The notes under the pieces: model-generated
What the model saw: only the letters and a program-made list of their open reading frames with translations
What the model was told of the DNA's origin: nothing
The model's database searches: none
In this document: piece by piece, positions 37,152 through 46,467 of the stretch
Position numbering within the stretch: position 1 is the stretch's first letter
Layout: each line of letters starts with the position of its first letter
Translations under genes and position numbers: made by a program
NCBI RefSeq assembly: GCF_035515275.1
Contig: NZ_DATJBQ010000178.1
Span: 23,250 to 87,249, forward strand
Length of the DNA stretch: 64,000 nt
From: Pusillimonas sp035515275
Lineage (GTDB): Bacteria; Pseudomonadota; Gammaproteobacteria; Burkholderiales; Burkholderiaceae_B
Direction of reading: 5' to 3'

Positions 37152-37823
37152 TTAGCGAACCGCGTACAAGAACAATTCGACGCGACGGTTCATGGCCCGC
37201 CCCTCAGGCGTGCTGTTGTCGGCAACCGGGTTGCTGGGCCCACGACCTTCGACCATGAGGTTGCCGGCCGGCACACCTTTACTGCCCAGGTAATTGGTAA
37301 CCGCTTGAGCACGATTGACCGAAAGCGTCTGGTTTACAGACGCCGGGCCGGTGCTGTCGGTATAGCCAATCGCCTTGGCGCGAAGTTCGGGGTGTTGCAC
37401 CAGTGCGCGCGCTACGCTGTCGAGCACAGGCAACAAGGCGGGCTTGAGTTGATATTTGCCGGTGTCGAACGACACATTGCTTGGAATGTTGACCTTGAGG
37501 GTGCCATCGGGCATTTCAATGACATCGATACCCAGGTTGCTGGCGCCCGATTGCTGAACGTCTTGCTTGACCCCCTGCCAGTTGTAGCCGGCGATGCCTC
37601 CGGCTACGGCGCCTATGCCGGCACCGATCATGGCAGCCTTGCTGCTGTCGCCGATCAGCGCGCCCAGGCCCGCCCCTACCGCAGCACCGGCTCCGGCACC
37701 CACGGCGGTACGCCCTCCGGTACTCATTCCACTCATGCCTTCATTGACACTGGCGCAACCAGCCAGCAGTGCCACCGAAAACAGGCACGCAGCCGTGCGA
37801 TTCAAACGCGTCGATGTATTCAT
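37152..37823 (-). CDS. OmpA family lipoprotein with glycine-zipper (YiaD-like)
   Basis: A 223-residue outer-membrane lipoprotein. The lipobox is LLAGC, with Cys at about residue 22. A Gly/Ala zipper (GAGAGAAVGAGLGALIGD, GAGIGAVAGGIAGY) occupies residues 40-80. The C-terminal OmpA domain binds peptidoglycan, with NVSFDTGKYQLKP, GYTDSTGPASVNQTLSVNRAQAV and EGRAMNRRVELF. Its closest functional relative is YiaD of E. coli. The start at 37823 follows AGGAGAAC. The longer frame upstream is not translated. The 195 bases between it and the permease gene show no clear feature. Confidence 0.92.
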   Translation of the reverse strand: MNTSTRLNRTAACLFSVALLAGCASVNEGMSGMSTGGRTAVGAGAGAAVGAGLGALIGDSSKAAMIGAGIGAVAGGIAGYNWQGVKQDVQQSGASNLGIDVIEMPDGTLKVNIPSNVSFDTGKYQLKPALLPVLDSVARALVQHPELRAKAIGYTDSTGPASVNQTLSVNRAQAVTNYLGSKGVPAGNLMVEGRGPSNPVADNSTPEGRAMNRRVELFLYAVR

Positions 37824-38018
37824 TTTTAGTTCTCCTGGAGTCACCGTTAAAAACCTGCTGATGCAACCTAATGCTAGCAAGCGTACGCGCAGAAAATGTG
37901 ACATATTGATTCGGCCACCGCAGCTCCCTTGGGCACAATACCGATGGTTTCTGCGCCCTCGACGCCCGGCGCACAACACTGTGCCCCCGCTCTTCAATAG
38001 TCTTTCGGCTTGCATTGC

Positions 38019-39107
38019 CTAACGCGTGGATTCGGTTCGACGGCTTAGCTCGAGCCAACGGCTGTAGCGCGACATGGCAAAACAGAAGACAAAATAAATG
38101 GCGCCAATGAACACATAGGCTTCGGCACTGAAGCCCTGCCACTGGGGGTCGGATATGGCCACCTTGGCCGCCTGGGTCAGATCGAAGATGCCGATGATCA
38201 TGACGAGCGAGGTATCTTTGAACAAAGAGATGAAAATACCCACAAGCGGCCCGATGACCACGGTCAGGGCCTGCGGCAGTATGACCGTTCCCATGGTCTG
38301 CCAATACCCAAGGCCCAACGACGCGGCCCCTTCGTACTGGCCCTTGGGTATGGCCTGAAGGCCTCCACGTACGGTCTCGGCAATATATGCCGCCGCAAAC
38401 ATGATGATGGCGATTTGCGCCCGAAGGAGCTTGTCAATGCCCACACCTTCGGGCAAAAACAACGGCAGCATCACCGATGACATGAACAACAGACTGATCA
38501 AGGGCACACCCCGGATCAGTTCAATGTAAACAACGCATACTGCCTTGATCGCAGGCAGCTCGGAACGACGTCCCAAGGCAAGCAGCACGCCTAGCGGAAA
38601 AGCGCCCGCCACCCCGAAAGTGGCCAGCATCAGCGTCAGAGGCAGGCCTCCCCACAGGCGGTTTTCGACCGGCACCAAACCGAAAACCCCACCCCACATC
38701 AAGATGCCTGCGGCCGCTAAACCGATAAGCCACACACCCGCCAGCCATCTTCGCTGGAACCGGCGAATGCAACTACACACAATGACGGCGACCAGTATGA
38801 CGCTGGCCAACAAAGGACGCCACTGCTCGTCATAGGGGTAGATGCCTAATAGGATGAGCCGGTGCTTGTGGGCCACGAACGCCCAGCAGGCACCGGAAAC
38901 GCTGCGGCATTCCTGGGCGTCGGCGGCGTCGAAGGCCGCATCGAACAGCAACCATTCGAGCGCGGCTGGCACAGCCATGAACAACAGCCATACAAGCAGC
39001 ACTGTCAGCACTGCATTCAGCGGGGAGCCGAACAGCGAGGCAGCCAGGCGCGCTGGCCATGACTTGAGCGCGGTGTGCGGGTAGGCGGCAGTAGTGTGTC
39101 CGGCCAT
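38019..39107 (-). CDS. Polar amino-acid ABC transporter permease (AapM-like)
   Basis: A 362-residue inner-membrane permease of the general L-amino acid (AapM/BztC) type. About eight hydrophobic segments are visible, with an inserted Cys-containing periplasmic stretch (DAADAQECRSVSGACWAFV). The ABC coupling motif lies in EGAASLGLGYWQTMGTVILPQAL, and AETVRGGLQAIPKGQ precedes it. It starts one codon after the stop of the AapQ-like gene. Neither a binding protein nor an ATPase gene is adjacent: an OmpA-like gene follows and ftsE, divergent, precedes the pair. Confidence 0.9.
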   Translation of the reverse strand: MAGHTTAAYPHTALKSWPARLAASLFGSPLNAVLTVLLVWLLFMAVPAALEWLLFDAAFDAADAQECRSVSGACWAFVAHKHRLILLGIYPYDEQWRPLLASVILVAVIVCSCIRRFQRRWLAGVWLIGLAAAGILMWGGVFGLVPVENRLWGGLPLTLMLATFGVAGAFPLGVLLALGRRSELPAIKAVCVVYIELIRGVPLISLLFMSSVMLPLFLPEGVGIDKLLRAQIAIIMFAAAYIAETVRGGLQAIPKGQYEGAASLGLGYWQTMGTVILPQALTVVIGPLVGIFISLFKDTSLVMIIGIFDLTQAAKVAISDPQWQGFSAEAYVFIGAIYFVFCFAMSRYSRWLELSRRTESTR

Positions 39108-40286
39108 CTAACGCTCCACCAAGGCTATCCGGCGGTTGTACCAGTTCATCAGAACCGAGATGGACAGGCTGACAGTCAGATAAGCGGCCATGATCACCAT
39201 GATTCCTTCAATGGCCTGTCCGGTCTGGTTAAGGGTGGTGTTGGCGATGGAAACGATGTCGGGGTAACCGATAGCGACCGCCAAGGAACTGTTTTTGGTC
39301 AGGTTCAAATACTGGCTGGTCATGGGCGGCACAATGACCCGCAGCGCCTGCGGCAGCACCACCAACCGCAATACCTGCCGGGGCGCAAGGCCCAAGGCGC
39401 GCGCGGCATTCCATTGCCCGCTCCCGATTGCCTGAATACCCGAACGCACCACTTCGGCCACGAACGCCGAGGTATACAGCACCAGGCCCACCAACAGGGC
39501 GACGAACTCGGGGCTGAGTGTAAGGCCACCCTGAAAATTAAAGCCTTTAAGTTGCGGCACTTGCCACTGCATCGGGCCCCCGGCCCACCAGGCCGTCAAC
39601 AATGCCACCGACATGAGCAAAACCGGCAGCATGCGAACAGCAAGGTAAGCCTCTGTTGATTGATCCCGTACGGCGCGACGGTACAGCACAACGCACACCG
39701 CCAGTGCCAGCAGCACGATCAAGACGGTAATGCCGGGTGCACCCCCTTCCAGCCACGGGATGGCCAGGCCCCGATTGGAAAGAAAGACCCCCGGCAGGGG
39801 GTTTAGCGCCTGACGCGGGCTGGGCGTGCTTTCTGTAATAAGCGCATACCAAAAAAACAATTGCAGCAACAAAGGAATGTTGCGCATGGTTTCAATATAG
39901 GTGCCCGCCGCAGCCGACACTAACCAGTTGTGCGACAGGCGCGCTATACCAAGCAGGGTGCCAAGCAATGTGGCCCCGACAATGCCCACGGCGGCTACAC
40001 GAAGGGTGTTGAGTACCCCGACCCAAAGGGCGCGGCCATACGTGTCGGCAGGTGTGTAGGCCACCATCGATTCACCAATGGCAAACCCCGCCTCGTCACC
40101 TAAAAAACCGAAGCCGGTGGCAATGTTGCGCGCCCGCAGGTTGTCCAGGGTATTGGCAAGCAGGTACCACACCACCAGCCCGACCGCAGCCAGGAGCACT
40201 GCCTGGTACAGCAGCGCCCGCCAACGCAAGCCGGAATGCGGACGTGGAGGTGGTCGGGATGAAGAAACAGGCACTTTCGTCGTCAT
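39108..40286 (-). CDS. Polar amino-acid ABC transporter permease (AapQ-like)
   Basis: A 392-residue permease of the AapQ/BztB type. The N-terminus (RALLYQAVLLAAVGLVVWYLLANT and NTLDNLRARNIATGFGFL) is characteristic. The coupling motif is WNAARALGLAPRQVLRLVVLPQALR, and NLTKNSSLAVAIGYPDIV is also typical. It forms a heterodimer with AapM in known systems. Its stop codon is directly followed by the AapM-like start. The start codon at 40286 reads ATG on the minus strand. It is divergent from ftsE, with 92 bases between. Confidence 0.9.
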   Translation of the reverse strand: MTTKVPVSSSRPPPRPHSGLRWRALLYQAVLLAAVGLVVWYLLANTLDNLRARNIATGFGFLGDEAGFAIGESMVAYTPADTYGRALWVGVLNTLRVAAVGIVGATLLGTLLGIARLSHNWLVSAAAGTYIETMRNIPLLLQLFFWYALITESTPSPRQALNPLPGVFLSNRGLAIPWLEGGAPGITVLIVLLALAVCVVLYRRAVRDQSTEAYLAVRMLPVLLMSVALLTAWWAGGPMQWQVPQLKGFNFQGGLTLSPEFVALLVGLVLYTSAFVAEVVRSGIQAIGSGQWNAARALGLAPRQVLRLVVLPQALRVIVPPMTSQYLNLTKNSSLAVAIGYPDIVSIANTTLNQTGQAIEGIMVIMAAYLTVSLSISVLMNWYNRRIALVER

Positions 40287-40378
40287 CGCAACGTTTTATG
40301 GGCTCATTAGATACAATTCTCAGGCAAGATAGCATAACCAACCACGCGCTACCGCAAGGCTCCCGATTCCACCCCGCC

Positions 40379-41050
40379 ATGATCGAATTTCAGCACGTTT
40401 TCAAGTCTTACGGACGAAGCCGAAACATACTTTCGGACATCAACTTTCGCGTCGAGCCCGGCGAATTCATCTTCGTGTCAGGCCCTTCGGGCGCGGGCAA
40501 GTCTACGCTGCTCAAGCTGATAGGCGGGCTCGAGCCGGCCAGCCGCGGAAGCATCTCGGTGAATAATCAGCGTATCGACAAAATGCCCTCGCGCGCGCGC
40601 CCGTATTTGCGCCGGGCGGTCGGCATCATCCTTCAGGACACGCACCTGCTTTACGACCGCAACGCCATCGACAATGTGTTGCTGCCGCTCAAGGTAATAG
40701 GGCTCGAAACCGGCGTAGCGGCAACCCGGGCTCGCGCTGCCATCGAAAAAGTAGGCCTGTCGGGTAAAGAAGACATGAACCCCATAGAGCTCTCGGGCGG
40801 GGAGCAGCAGCGCCTGGCCATTGCCCGGGCCATTGTCAATCGCCCGGCAATTCTCATTGTTGACGAGCCCACGGCCAACCTCGACCAGGATACGGCGCGG
40901 CGCATCATGGATGTGTTCCGCGACTTCAATCGAGTGGGCGTCACCACGCTTATCGCCTCCCACGACCGCCAGCTCATGGCGGCTTACGCCTCACGCACCT
41001 TCTCGATCGACCACGGGAAATTCATTGACAGCAAAGGGGTGGCGGCATGA
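40379..41050 (+). CDS. ftsE: Cell division ATP-binding protein FtsE
   Basis: A 223-residue ABC ATPase that, with FtsX, controls peptidoglycan hydrolases at the division site. It has Walker A GPSGAGKSTLLKL (about 34-46), the Q-loop LQDTHLLYDRN, the signature LSGGEQQRLAIARAI, Walker B ILIVDEPTANLD and the switch His in IASHDRQLM. MIEFQHVFKSYGRS is the FtsE N-terminus, fixing the start at 40379. It overlaps ftsX by 4 bases. Confidence 0.96.
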   Translation: MIEFQHVFKSYGRSRNILSDINFRVEPGEFIFVSGPSGAGKSTLLKLIGGLEPASRGSISVNNQRIDKMPSRARPYLRRAVGIILQDTHLLYDRNAIDNVLLPLKVIGLETGVAATRARAAIEKVGLSGKEDMNPIELSGGEQQRLAIARAIVNRPAILIVDEPTANLDQDTARRIMDVFRDFNRVGVTTLIASHDRQLMAAYASRTFSIDHGKFIDSKGVAA

Positions 41051-41955
41051 GGCGCTGGCTTAGGCAACACCGTTACGCCATTTCTGTGGCCGTGCGCCGG
41101 CTGCTGGCGCAGCCTTTTTCGTCGCTGGCCAATTTGCTTGTCATTTCGCTTACGCTGACCGTGCCCATTTTAGGCGCTGCCATTCTGATCACGGCGCAAC
41201 CCGTGGCCCGGCAATTATCGGTTTCGCCCGAAATGACAGTATTCCTGTCGCCAGGAGCCGACGCCAAGGCAGGTGCCGAGCTGGCGCAAACGTTAAAGGC
41301 GGAGCATGGCAACGACATTGCCACGATCAGCGTGGTAGGGCGCGACGAAGCCCTGAAAAAACTGCGCTCAAACCCGAACTGGACGCAAGCGTTGGCGGCG
41401 CTTCCTTCAAACCCCCTGCCCGATGCAGTAATTGTCACCTTGCACGACCATCCCGACCTGGCCCGCCATGCCGACAACCTGGCCACACAGTGGCGTCGGT
41501 TGCCGCAAGTTGACCTGGTGCAACACGATAGCGCCTGGGTTCAGCGGCTCGAGGCGATTTTAAGTTTTGCGCGCATCGGGCTGCTGTTGTTGGCCATAGG
41601 CGTGGCGCTGGTGGTACTGGCCACGGTGTTCAACACCGTGCGAATGCAGGCATTGACGCAACGCGAAGAAATCGGCGTGGCCCGACTGGTAGGCGCCACC
41701 GAATCATTCGTGCGCCGACCGTTTCTGTATCTGGGTGCGCTGACAGGGCTTACCGCCGGGCTGGCCGCTATTGTGCTGGCATACCTTGCCCTCATGCCGC
41801 TGAACGCCGCACTGATGCGTCTGGCGCGCAGCTACGGCACTGAACTGACCCTGCGCCTGCCCGACGCCGCCAGCTTGTTGCTGGCAGTTGTGGTCGTAGC
41901 GATACTGGGCGCACTTTCGGCGCGCTGGTCGGTTACGCGAAACACCCGCTTTTAA
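41047..41955 (+). CDS. ftsX: Cell division protein FtsX
   Basis: A 302-residue membrane partner of FtsE with four membrane helices: one near residues 25-48, then three clustered after residue 170 (IGLLLLAIGVALVVLATVF, LGALTGLTAGLAAIVLAYLA, LLLAVVVVAILGALSA). The extracytoplasmic loop between helices 1 and 2 contains VSPEMTVFLSPGADAKAG. MRRWLRQHRYAI gives a cytoplasmic start. It overlaps ftsE (ATGA) and shares one base with mutY (TAATG). Confidence 0.94.
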   Translation: MRRWLRQHRYAISVAVRRLLAQPFSSLANLLVISLTLTVPILGAAILITAQPVARQLSVSPEMTVFLSPGADAKAGAELAQTLKAEHGNDIATISVVGRDEALKKLRSNPNWTQALAALPSNPLPDAVIVTLHDHPDLARHADNLATQWRRLPQVDLVQHDSAWVQRLEAILSFARIGLLLLAIGVALVVLATVFNTVRMQALTQREEIGVARLVGATESFVRRPFLYLGALTGLTAGLAAIVLAYLALMPLNAALMRLARSYGTELTLRLPDAASLLLAVVVVAILGALSARWSVTRNTRF

Positions 41956-43073
41956 TGTCAGCCCGCATTACCGTCAAACCGGAAGCCGCCCCGCGCGTAG
42001 AAGCCGGCATTCAAGCTTTTGCACAAACCGTAGCGTTATGGCAGCGTGCGCATGGGCGCCACGGCCTGCCCTGGCAAGATACCAAAGACCCCTACCGCAT
42101 CTGGCTGTCCGAGATCATGCTGCAACAGACGCAGGTAGCCACGGTTATGGGCTATTACCAGCGATTTCTGCAGCGTTTTCCGACGGTGCAATCGCTGGCC
42201 CAGGCCACACAAGAAGAGGTCATGCCGTACTGGGCGGGCCTGGGCTATTATGCTCGCGCCCGCAATCTGCACCGATGTGCCCAAGTGTTGTGCGAGTTGT
42301 GGGAAGGCCGATTCCCGAACGCTGCCGCCGACATCATGACGCTACCGGGCATCGGGCGCTCGACAGCCGCAGCCATTGCCGCGTTCGCGCATGGCGAGCG
42401 CAGCCCCATCATGGACGGAAACGTGAAACGGGTCTTTACCCGTTATTTCGGCATTGAAGGCGACCCGTCGAAGCGGGCGGTAGAACAGTTGCTCTGGCAG
42501 ACGGCCGAAAAGGCTCTTGAGGCGGCCCCGACCGAGCTGGACATGAAGGCCTACACGCAAGGCCTGATGGACCTTGGTTCGGGCGTATGCACACGCACAC
42601 GGCCAAATTGCGCGGCCTGCCCGCTGACTAACGGCTGCCATGCGCGGCAAGAAGCACGGCAACATGAACTGCCCACGCCCAAGGCACGCAAACGGCCCGC
42701 TGAGCGACACTGTGCGATGCTGATTCTGGAGCACTCCGATTCTGTGCTGCTGCACCAGCGGCCTTCTTCTGGGATCTGGGGCGGATTGTTAAGCCTACCT
42801 CAGTTCGACACCTACGATGAGCTGCAGCGCGCGTGTGCTCATTGGGGGCTGAGGCTTTCGCCCAGCCAAAAAATGGCGGGGCTTTCGCATACGTTTACAC
42901 ACTTCAAGCTGCATATCGAGCCCTGGCTGGTGGTGGCCGAGGGCGGGCTTGTCATGGAGACTGCGCCGAGCCACATCTGGCTGCAAACTGCGGAACTGCC
43001 CGATGCAGCTTTGCCTACGCCGGTTCGAAAATTGCTCGATGGCCTGTATGGCCGCCGCATGACGCCAACGTAG
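41955..43073 (+). CDS. mutY: A/G-specific adenine glycosylase
   Basis: MutY removes adenine mispaired with 8-oxoguanine. It has 372 residues. The HhH-glycosylase core has LPWQDTKDPYRIWLSEIMLQQTQ with the catalytic Glu, LPGIGRSTAAAIAAFA and MDGNVKRVFTR with the catalytic Asp. The 4Fe-4S cluster ligands are C-x6-C-x2-C-x5-C starting near residue 211 (CTRTRPNCAACPLTNGC). A C-terminal NUDIX-like domain (HQRPSSGIWGGLLSLPQF) reads 8-oxoG. The palindromic element E3 begins at the base after its stop codon. Confidence 0.97.
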   Translation: MSARITVKPEAAPRVEAGIQAFAQTVALWQRAHGRHGLPWQDTKDPYRIWLSEIMLQQTQVATVMGYYQRFLQRFPTVQSLAQATQEEVMPYWAGLGYYARARNLHRCAQVLCELWEGRFPNAAADIMTLPGIGRSTAAAIAAFAHGERSPIMDGNVKRVFTRYFGIEGDPSKRAVEQLLWQTAEKALEAAPTELDMKAYTQGLMDLGSGVCTRTRPNCAACPLTNGCHARQEARQHELPTPKARKRPAERHCAMLILEHSDSVLLHQRPSSGIWGGLLSLPQFDTYDELQRACAHWGLRLSPSQKMAGLSHTFTHFKLHIEPWLVVAEGGLVMETAPSHIWLQTAELPDAALPTPVRKLLDGLYGRRMTPT

Positions 43074-43220
43074 TTCCTGGGATGCGGGTATAGCCTTGGG
43101 CGGGCGTTGGCGCGAGAGCCAGGCGCCTGCGTAGGTAGCGCGAAGGCGCGAACGAGCAGGACAGGCGGGCCGAAGGCCGAGTGCCTCCGCCCGACCAAGG
43201 CTATACCCGCAGCGCAGGAA
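43074..43220. repeat. Long palindromic element E3, expanded variant
   Basis: 33-base arms (43074-43106 and 43188-43220) pair as 6 bp, a 3x3 mismatch, 17 bp (TGCGGGTATAGCCTTGG at 43083-43099), 1 mismatch and 6 bp. The 81-base centre begins TTGG. CCGCCCGAC at 43187-43195, at its right edge, matches the end of the E1/E2 centre. The centre also has smaller hairpins such as GGCCGAAGGCC. The arm shares GGGTATAGC with E1. It lies between the converging mutY and rodA genes; the remaining 64 bases to rodA show nothing clear. Confidence 0.8.
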
Positions 43221-43284
43221 CGGGCCAAGAACACAGCAACATAAGCCAAGAAACGCAGCCCGTAAAACGTAGCGATAAAAAACC

Positions 43285-44421
43285 CTAACGCCGCACCGGC
43301 CGATAAGTACTGATATTCATCAGTATCCCGCAAGCAATTCCCAGCGTCAGCAACGCCGTTCCCCCATAGCTCATGAAGGGCAGCGGCACGCCGACTACCG
43401 GCAAAATGCCCATCACCATGCCGATGTTCACGAATACATACACAAAGAACATCATGGCCATCGCCCCCGCCAGCAGCCGCCCGAACTGCGTATGGGCGCG
43501 CCCCGCAATTGCCAGGCCGCGCAATATCAACAGCCCGTACAACACCAGCAGCATCACACCACCATACAGGCCAAACTCTTCTGCATAGACCGCAAAAATG
43601 AAGTCGGTCGTGCGCTCGGGGATGAAGTTGAGGTGCGACTGCGTTCCCTGCATATAGCCCTTGCCATAAATACCACCAGAGCCGATTGCGATCATCGATT
43701 GAATGGTATGAAACCCCTTGCCCAAGGGGTCGGAGCCCGGATTAAGCAAGGTGCAGACACGGTGCTTCTGGTATTCATGCAGTACCACCCAGTCGACCCC
43801 TGGCTCACAGATTTGATCCTCAAGATAAACGACCGAACCCAAAACCCCCAGGACCAACACAAACACAGGCACCAGCAGCTTGAACGACAGCCCGCCAAAA
43901 TAAATAACGCAAAAACCCGAGGCGAACACCAACAAGGCCGTGCCCAGGTCGGGCTGCAGCACAATGAGTGCGAACGGCAGGATCAGCAGCGCGGCCGCTG
44001 CAAAAAAATCGAGAATGCCGATCTTGCCCTGGTGCCGGTGAAAATACCAGGCAAGCATCATCGGCACCGCAATTTTCATCATTTCGGATGGCTGTATACG
44101 GGCAAAACCCAGGTCGAGCCATCGTGTGGCGCCTTTGCTCGTTTCGCCAAAAAACTCCACTCCCAGCAACAGAACTATGCCAGCGCTATAAAACCATGGC
44201 GCCAGTTGCATCAGTCTGGGTAATGGAATGACGGCAACCATCCACATGACAAAGAAGGCCAACACGAAATGCCGCGACTGGTCGGCAAAGCGCCAATCGG
44301 TTCCGCCGACGGCTGAGTGCATGACCACCAGACCCAGCAGGCTCATCAATATCAGTATGGCCAGCAGCGGCCAGTCCAGGCAGCGCAACGCCTTCAGCAC
44401 CCCATGCAGCAGTGTTTTCAC
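43285..44421 (-). CDS. rodA: Rod shape-determining peptidoglycan glycosyltransferase RodA
   Basis: A 378-residue SEDS-family polymerase of the elongasome with about ten membrane helices. DWPLLAILILMSLLGLVVMHSA marks helix 1, and WLDLGFARIQPSEMMKIAVPMMLAWY, HQGKIGILDF, LQPDLGTALLVFASGF and MQGTQSHLNFIPERTTDFIFAVYAEEFG (key Asp and Glu in PERTTDFIF) are SEDS hallmarks. The start overlaps the mrdA stop by 4 bases. Confidence 0.97.
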   Translation of the reverse strand: MKTLLHGVLKALRCLDWPLLAILILMSLLGLVVMHSAVGGTDWRFADQSRHFVLAFFVMWMVAVIPLPRLMQLAPWFYSAGIVLLLGVEFFGETSKGATRWLDLGFARIQPSEMMKIAVPMMLAWYFHRHQGKIGILDFFAAAALLILPFALIVLQPDLGTALLVFASGFCVIYFGGLSFKLLVPVFVLVLGVLGSVVYLEDQICEPGVDWVVLHEYQKHRVCTLLNPGSDPLGKGFHTIQSMIAIGSGGIYGKGYMQGTQSHLNFIPERTTDFIFAVYAEEFGLYGGVMLLVLYGLLILRGLAIAGRAHTQFGRLLAGAMAMMFFVYVFVNIGMVMGILPVVGVPLPFMSYGGTALLTLGIACGILMNISTYRPVRR

Positions 44422-46457
44422 GATGTCTCCGGGGGCCGTGCTACCGGCGTGGCTGAAACAGTCGGAGCGGGCGAGTCAGGAGCCCCGTCAGTGGGGGCCA
44501 GGACCTGCTCGATATCCGCCTTTTGCCCATCGACGCCCGGATGAGATTTGCCCGGCGTCGTGCCCGCCGGGACACTCTTGGCGCGCAGGGCGTCTTGCTT
44601 GCGCTTGGCGACGCGCTCAGGGTCAAGCCAGTAATCGAATACCGTGCGCGCAACCGGCGCAGCAACAGTGGAGCCCCAACCACCATTTTCAACGATGAGC
44701 GCCAGGGCAATGCTTGGGTTTTCGACCGGCGCAAAAGCCATGAACAAGGCGTGGTCGCGCAGCCGCTCGTCAATCTGGGCGGCGTTGTACTTCGCACCGC
44801 GAAGGCTGAACACCTGCGCGGTGCCCGTTTTGCCCGCCGCCCGGTACTTCGCATCGGCAAAGGCGCGGCGGGCTGTTCCGGATTTCAGAACATCGACCAT
44901 GGCGTCACGAACGACCTTCAGGTTGGCGGGATCAAGATCGATGACATGGGTTGGCTTGTTAGAGGTAGGAAGGATCGCCCCGGTTTCAGGGTGATGAACC
45001 TTGCTGACCAAATGAGGCTCCACATAAGCGCCGCCATCGGCCAGGACAGCTGTGGCCTGAGCCAGCTGCAGCAGGGTAAAGGCGTTATAGCCTTGCCCGA
45101 CCGCCACCGAAACGGATTCTCCGGCATACCATCGTTGCTGCTCCGGCTTGCGATAAGACTGGCGCTTCCAGTCGGTAGAAGGCAAAACGCCCCGTTTTTC
45201 GCCATCCAGATCGATGCCGGTCAGCTGGCCGAAGCCAAACTGCTTGCTGAAATCGTGCAGCGCGTTGACACCGATTTCGGGCCCCAGCGAATAAAAATAG
45301 GTATCGGACGACACCACAATGGCGCGGTGCATATCGGTCGGGCCATACACGGCACCGGCGGCGTTACGAAAACGCTGTCCGCCCAGCTCGTAGTAGCCGG
45401 GGTCGGAAATGCGCAAGGTGGGCGAACGCACACCTAGCTCGAGCGCGGCCAGGGCGACAAATGGCTTGTATGTGGAACCAATGGGGTAGGTGCTGTAGAG
45501 CGGCCGGTTGATCAACGGATAGTCGGGTGATTCGTTCAGTTCGCGCCAACTGTCTACATCGATGCCGTCGACGAAAAGGTTGGGATCGAATGAGGGGGCC
45601 GAAACAAAAGCCAGAACCTCGCCGGTACCCGGTTCGATGGCCACCAGCGCACCCCGTCGGCCCTGAAACTGCTCCTCGGCGATTTTCTGCAGGCCGATGT
45701 CCAAAGAAAGCATCAGATCGGAACCCGGCACCGGGTCGGTGCGATGCAAGGTGCGCACGGGCCGCCCCGAAGCGGTGACCTCCACTTCTTCGACGCCGGT
45801 CTGGCCGTGCAGGGTGCGCTCCCAGGTTTTTTCAATGCCTTTTTTGCCGATGCTGTTGGTGCCCCGATAGTTGCCTAGCGTGCCCTCTTCTTCGAGCTGC
45901 TCCATGTCAGACTCAGAAATACGTCCCACGTAGCCGATGACGTGGGCGGCTGACTCGCCCTGAGGATACTCGCGCACCCACCGCGCCTTGAGCTCAACGC
46001 CCGGAAACTTGTACGCATGCGCCGCAAACCACGAGGCTTCGAGATCGGTAAGGTTATTGCGCAATATGACGCTGGCGTACCGCCCGGACTGACTCAGCGC
46101 CTGCTCGAAGCGACGCCGCTGAAACGCACTGATGTGAACAATGGGATTAAGCTCTTTGAGCAGGGCGTCCATGTTTTTGACATTGGCCGGCACAATCTCG
46201 AGCGTGTAGTCACGGTAGTTGCGCGCCAGAACCACGCCGTTACGATCAAGGATCTCGCCCCGGCGCGGAGGCACTGGCACGACGGCAATGCGGTTTTCTT
46301 CGGCCCTTGCGGCAAAGCCTTCGTAACGGTCGACCTGCAAATACCACAGCCGCCCCACCAGCCCTAAGAAACAGGCCAGTGCAAAGATTCCGGCCACCCA
46401 GATACGCAGCATCATGCGGCGCTTCTGATGCAAGGTGGTTCTTTTGTACTCAAACAT
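44418..46457 (-). CDS. mrdA: Penicillin-binding protein 2 (elongasome transpeptidase)
   Basis: A 679-residue class B PBP that crosslinks peptidoglycan during lateral growth, paired with RodA. One N-terminal membrane helix (WVAGIFALACFLGLVGRLWYL) is followed by a dimerisation domain (RGEILDRNGVVLARN). The transpeptidase domain has GSTYKPF with the active-site Ser, SSDTYFYSLG as second motif and KTGTAQVF as the KTG motif. The C-terminal tail from about residue 625 is Pro/Ala-rich and variable. The gene lies between mreD (10 bases away) and rodA. Confidence 0.97.
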   Translation of the reverse strand: MFEYKRTTLHQKRRMMLRIWVAGIFALACFLGLVGRLWYLQVDRYEGFAARAEENRIAVVPVPPRRGEILDRNGVVLARNYRDYTLEIVPANVKNMDALLKELNPIVHISAFQRRRFEQALSQSGRYASVILRNNLTDLEASWFAAHAYKFPGVELKARWVREYPQGESAAHVIGYVGRISESDMEQLEEEGTLGNYRGTNSIGKKGIEKTWERTLHGQTGVEEVEVTASGRPVRTLHRTDPVPGSDLMLSLDIGLQKIAEEQFQGRRGALVAIEPGTGEVLAFVSAPSFDPNLFVDGIDVDSWRELNESPDYPLINRPLYSTYPIGSTYKPFVALAALELGVRSPTLRISDPGYYELGGQRFRNAAGAVYGPTDMHRAIVVSSDTYFYSLGPEIGVNALHDFSKQFGFGQLTGIDLDGEKRGVLPSTDWKRQSYRKPEQQRWYAGESVSVAVGQGYNAFTLLQLAQATAVLADGGAYVEPHLVSKVHHPETGAILPTSNKPTHVIDLDPANLKVVRDAMVDVLKSGTARRAFADAKYRAAGKTGTAQVFSLRGAKYNAAQIDERLRDHALFMAFAPVENPSIALALIVENGGWGSTVAAPVARTVFDYWLDPERVAKRKQDALRAKSVPAGTTPGKSHPGVDGQKADIEQVLAPTDGAPDSPAPTVSATPVARPPETS

Positions 46458-46467
46458 GCTCGAAACC

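Noticed and set aside
43107..43187. A small RNA or tRNA-like fold in the centre of E3
   Set aside because: It has several GC hairpins but no tRNA arms, promoter or terminator that I can define.
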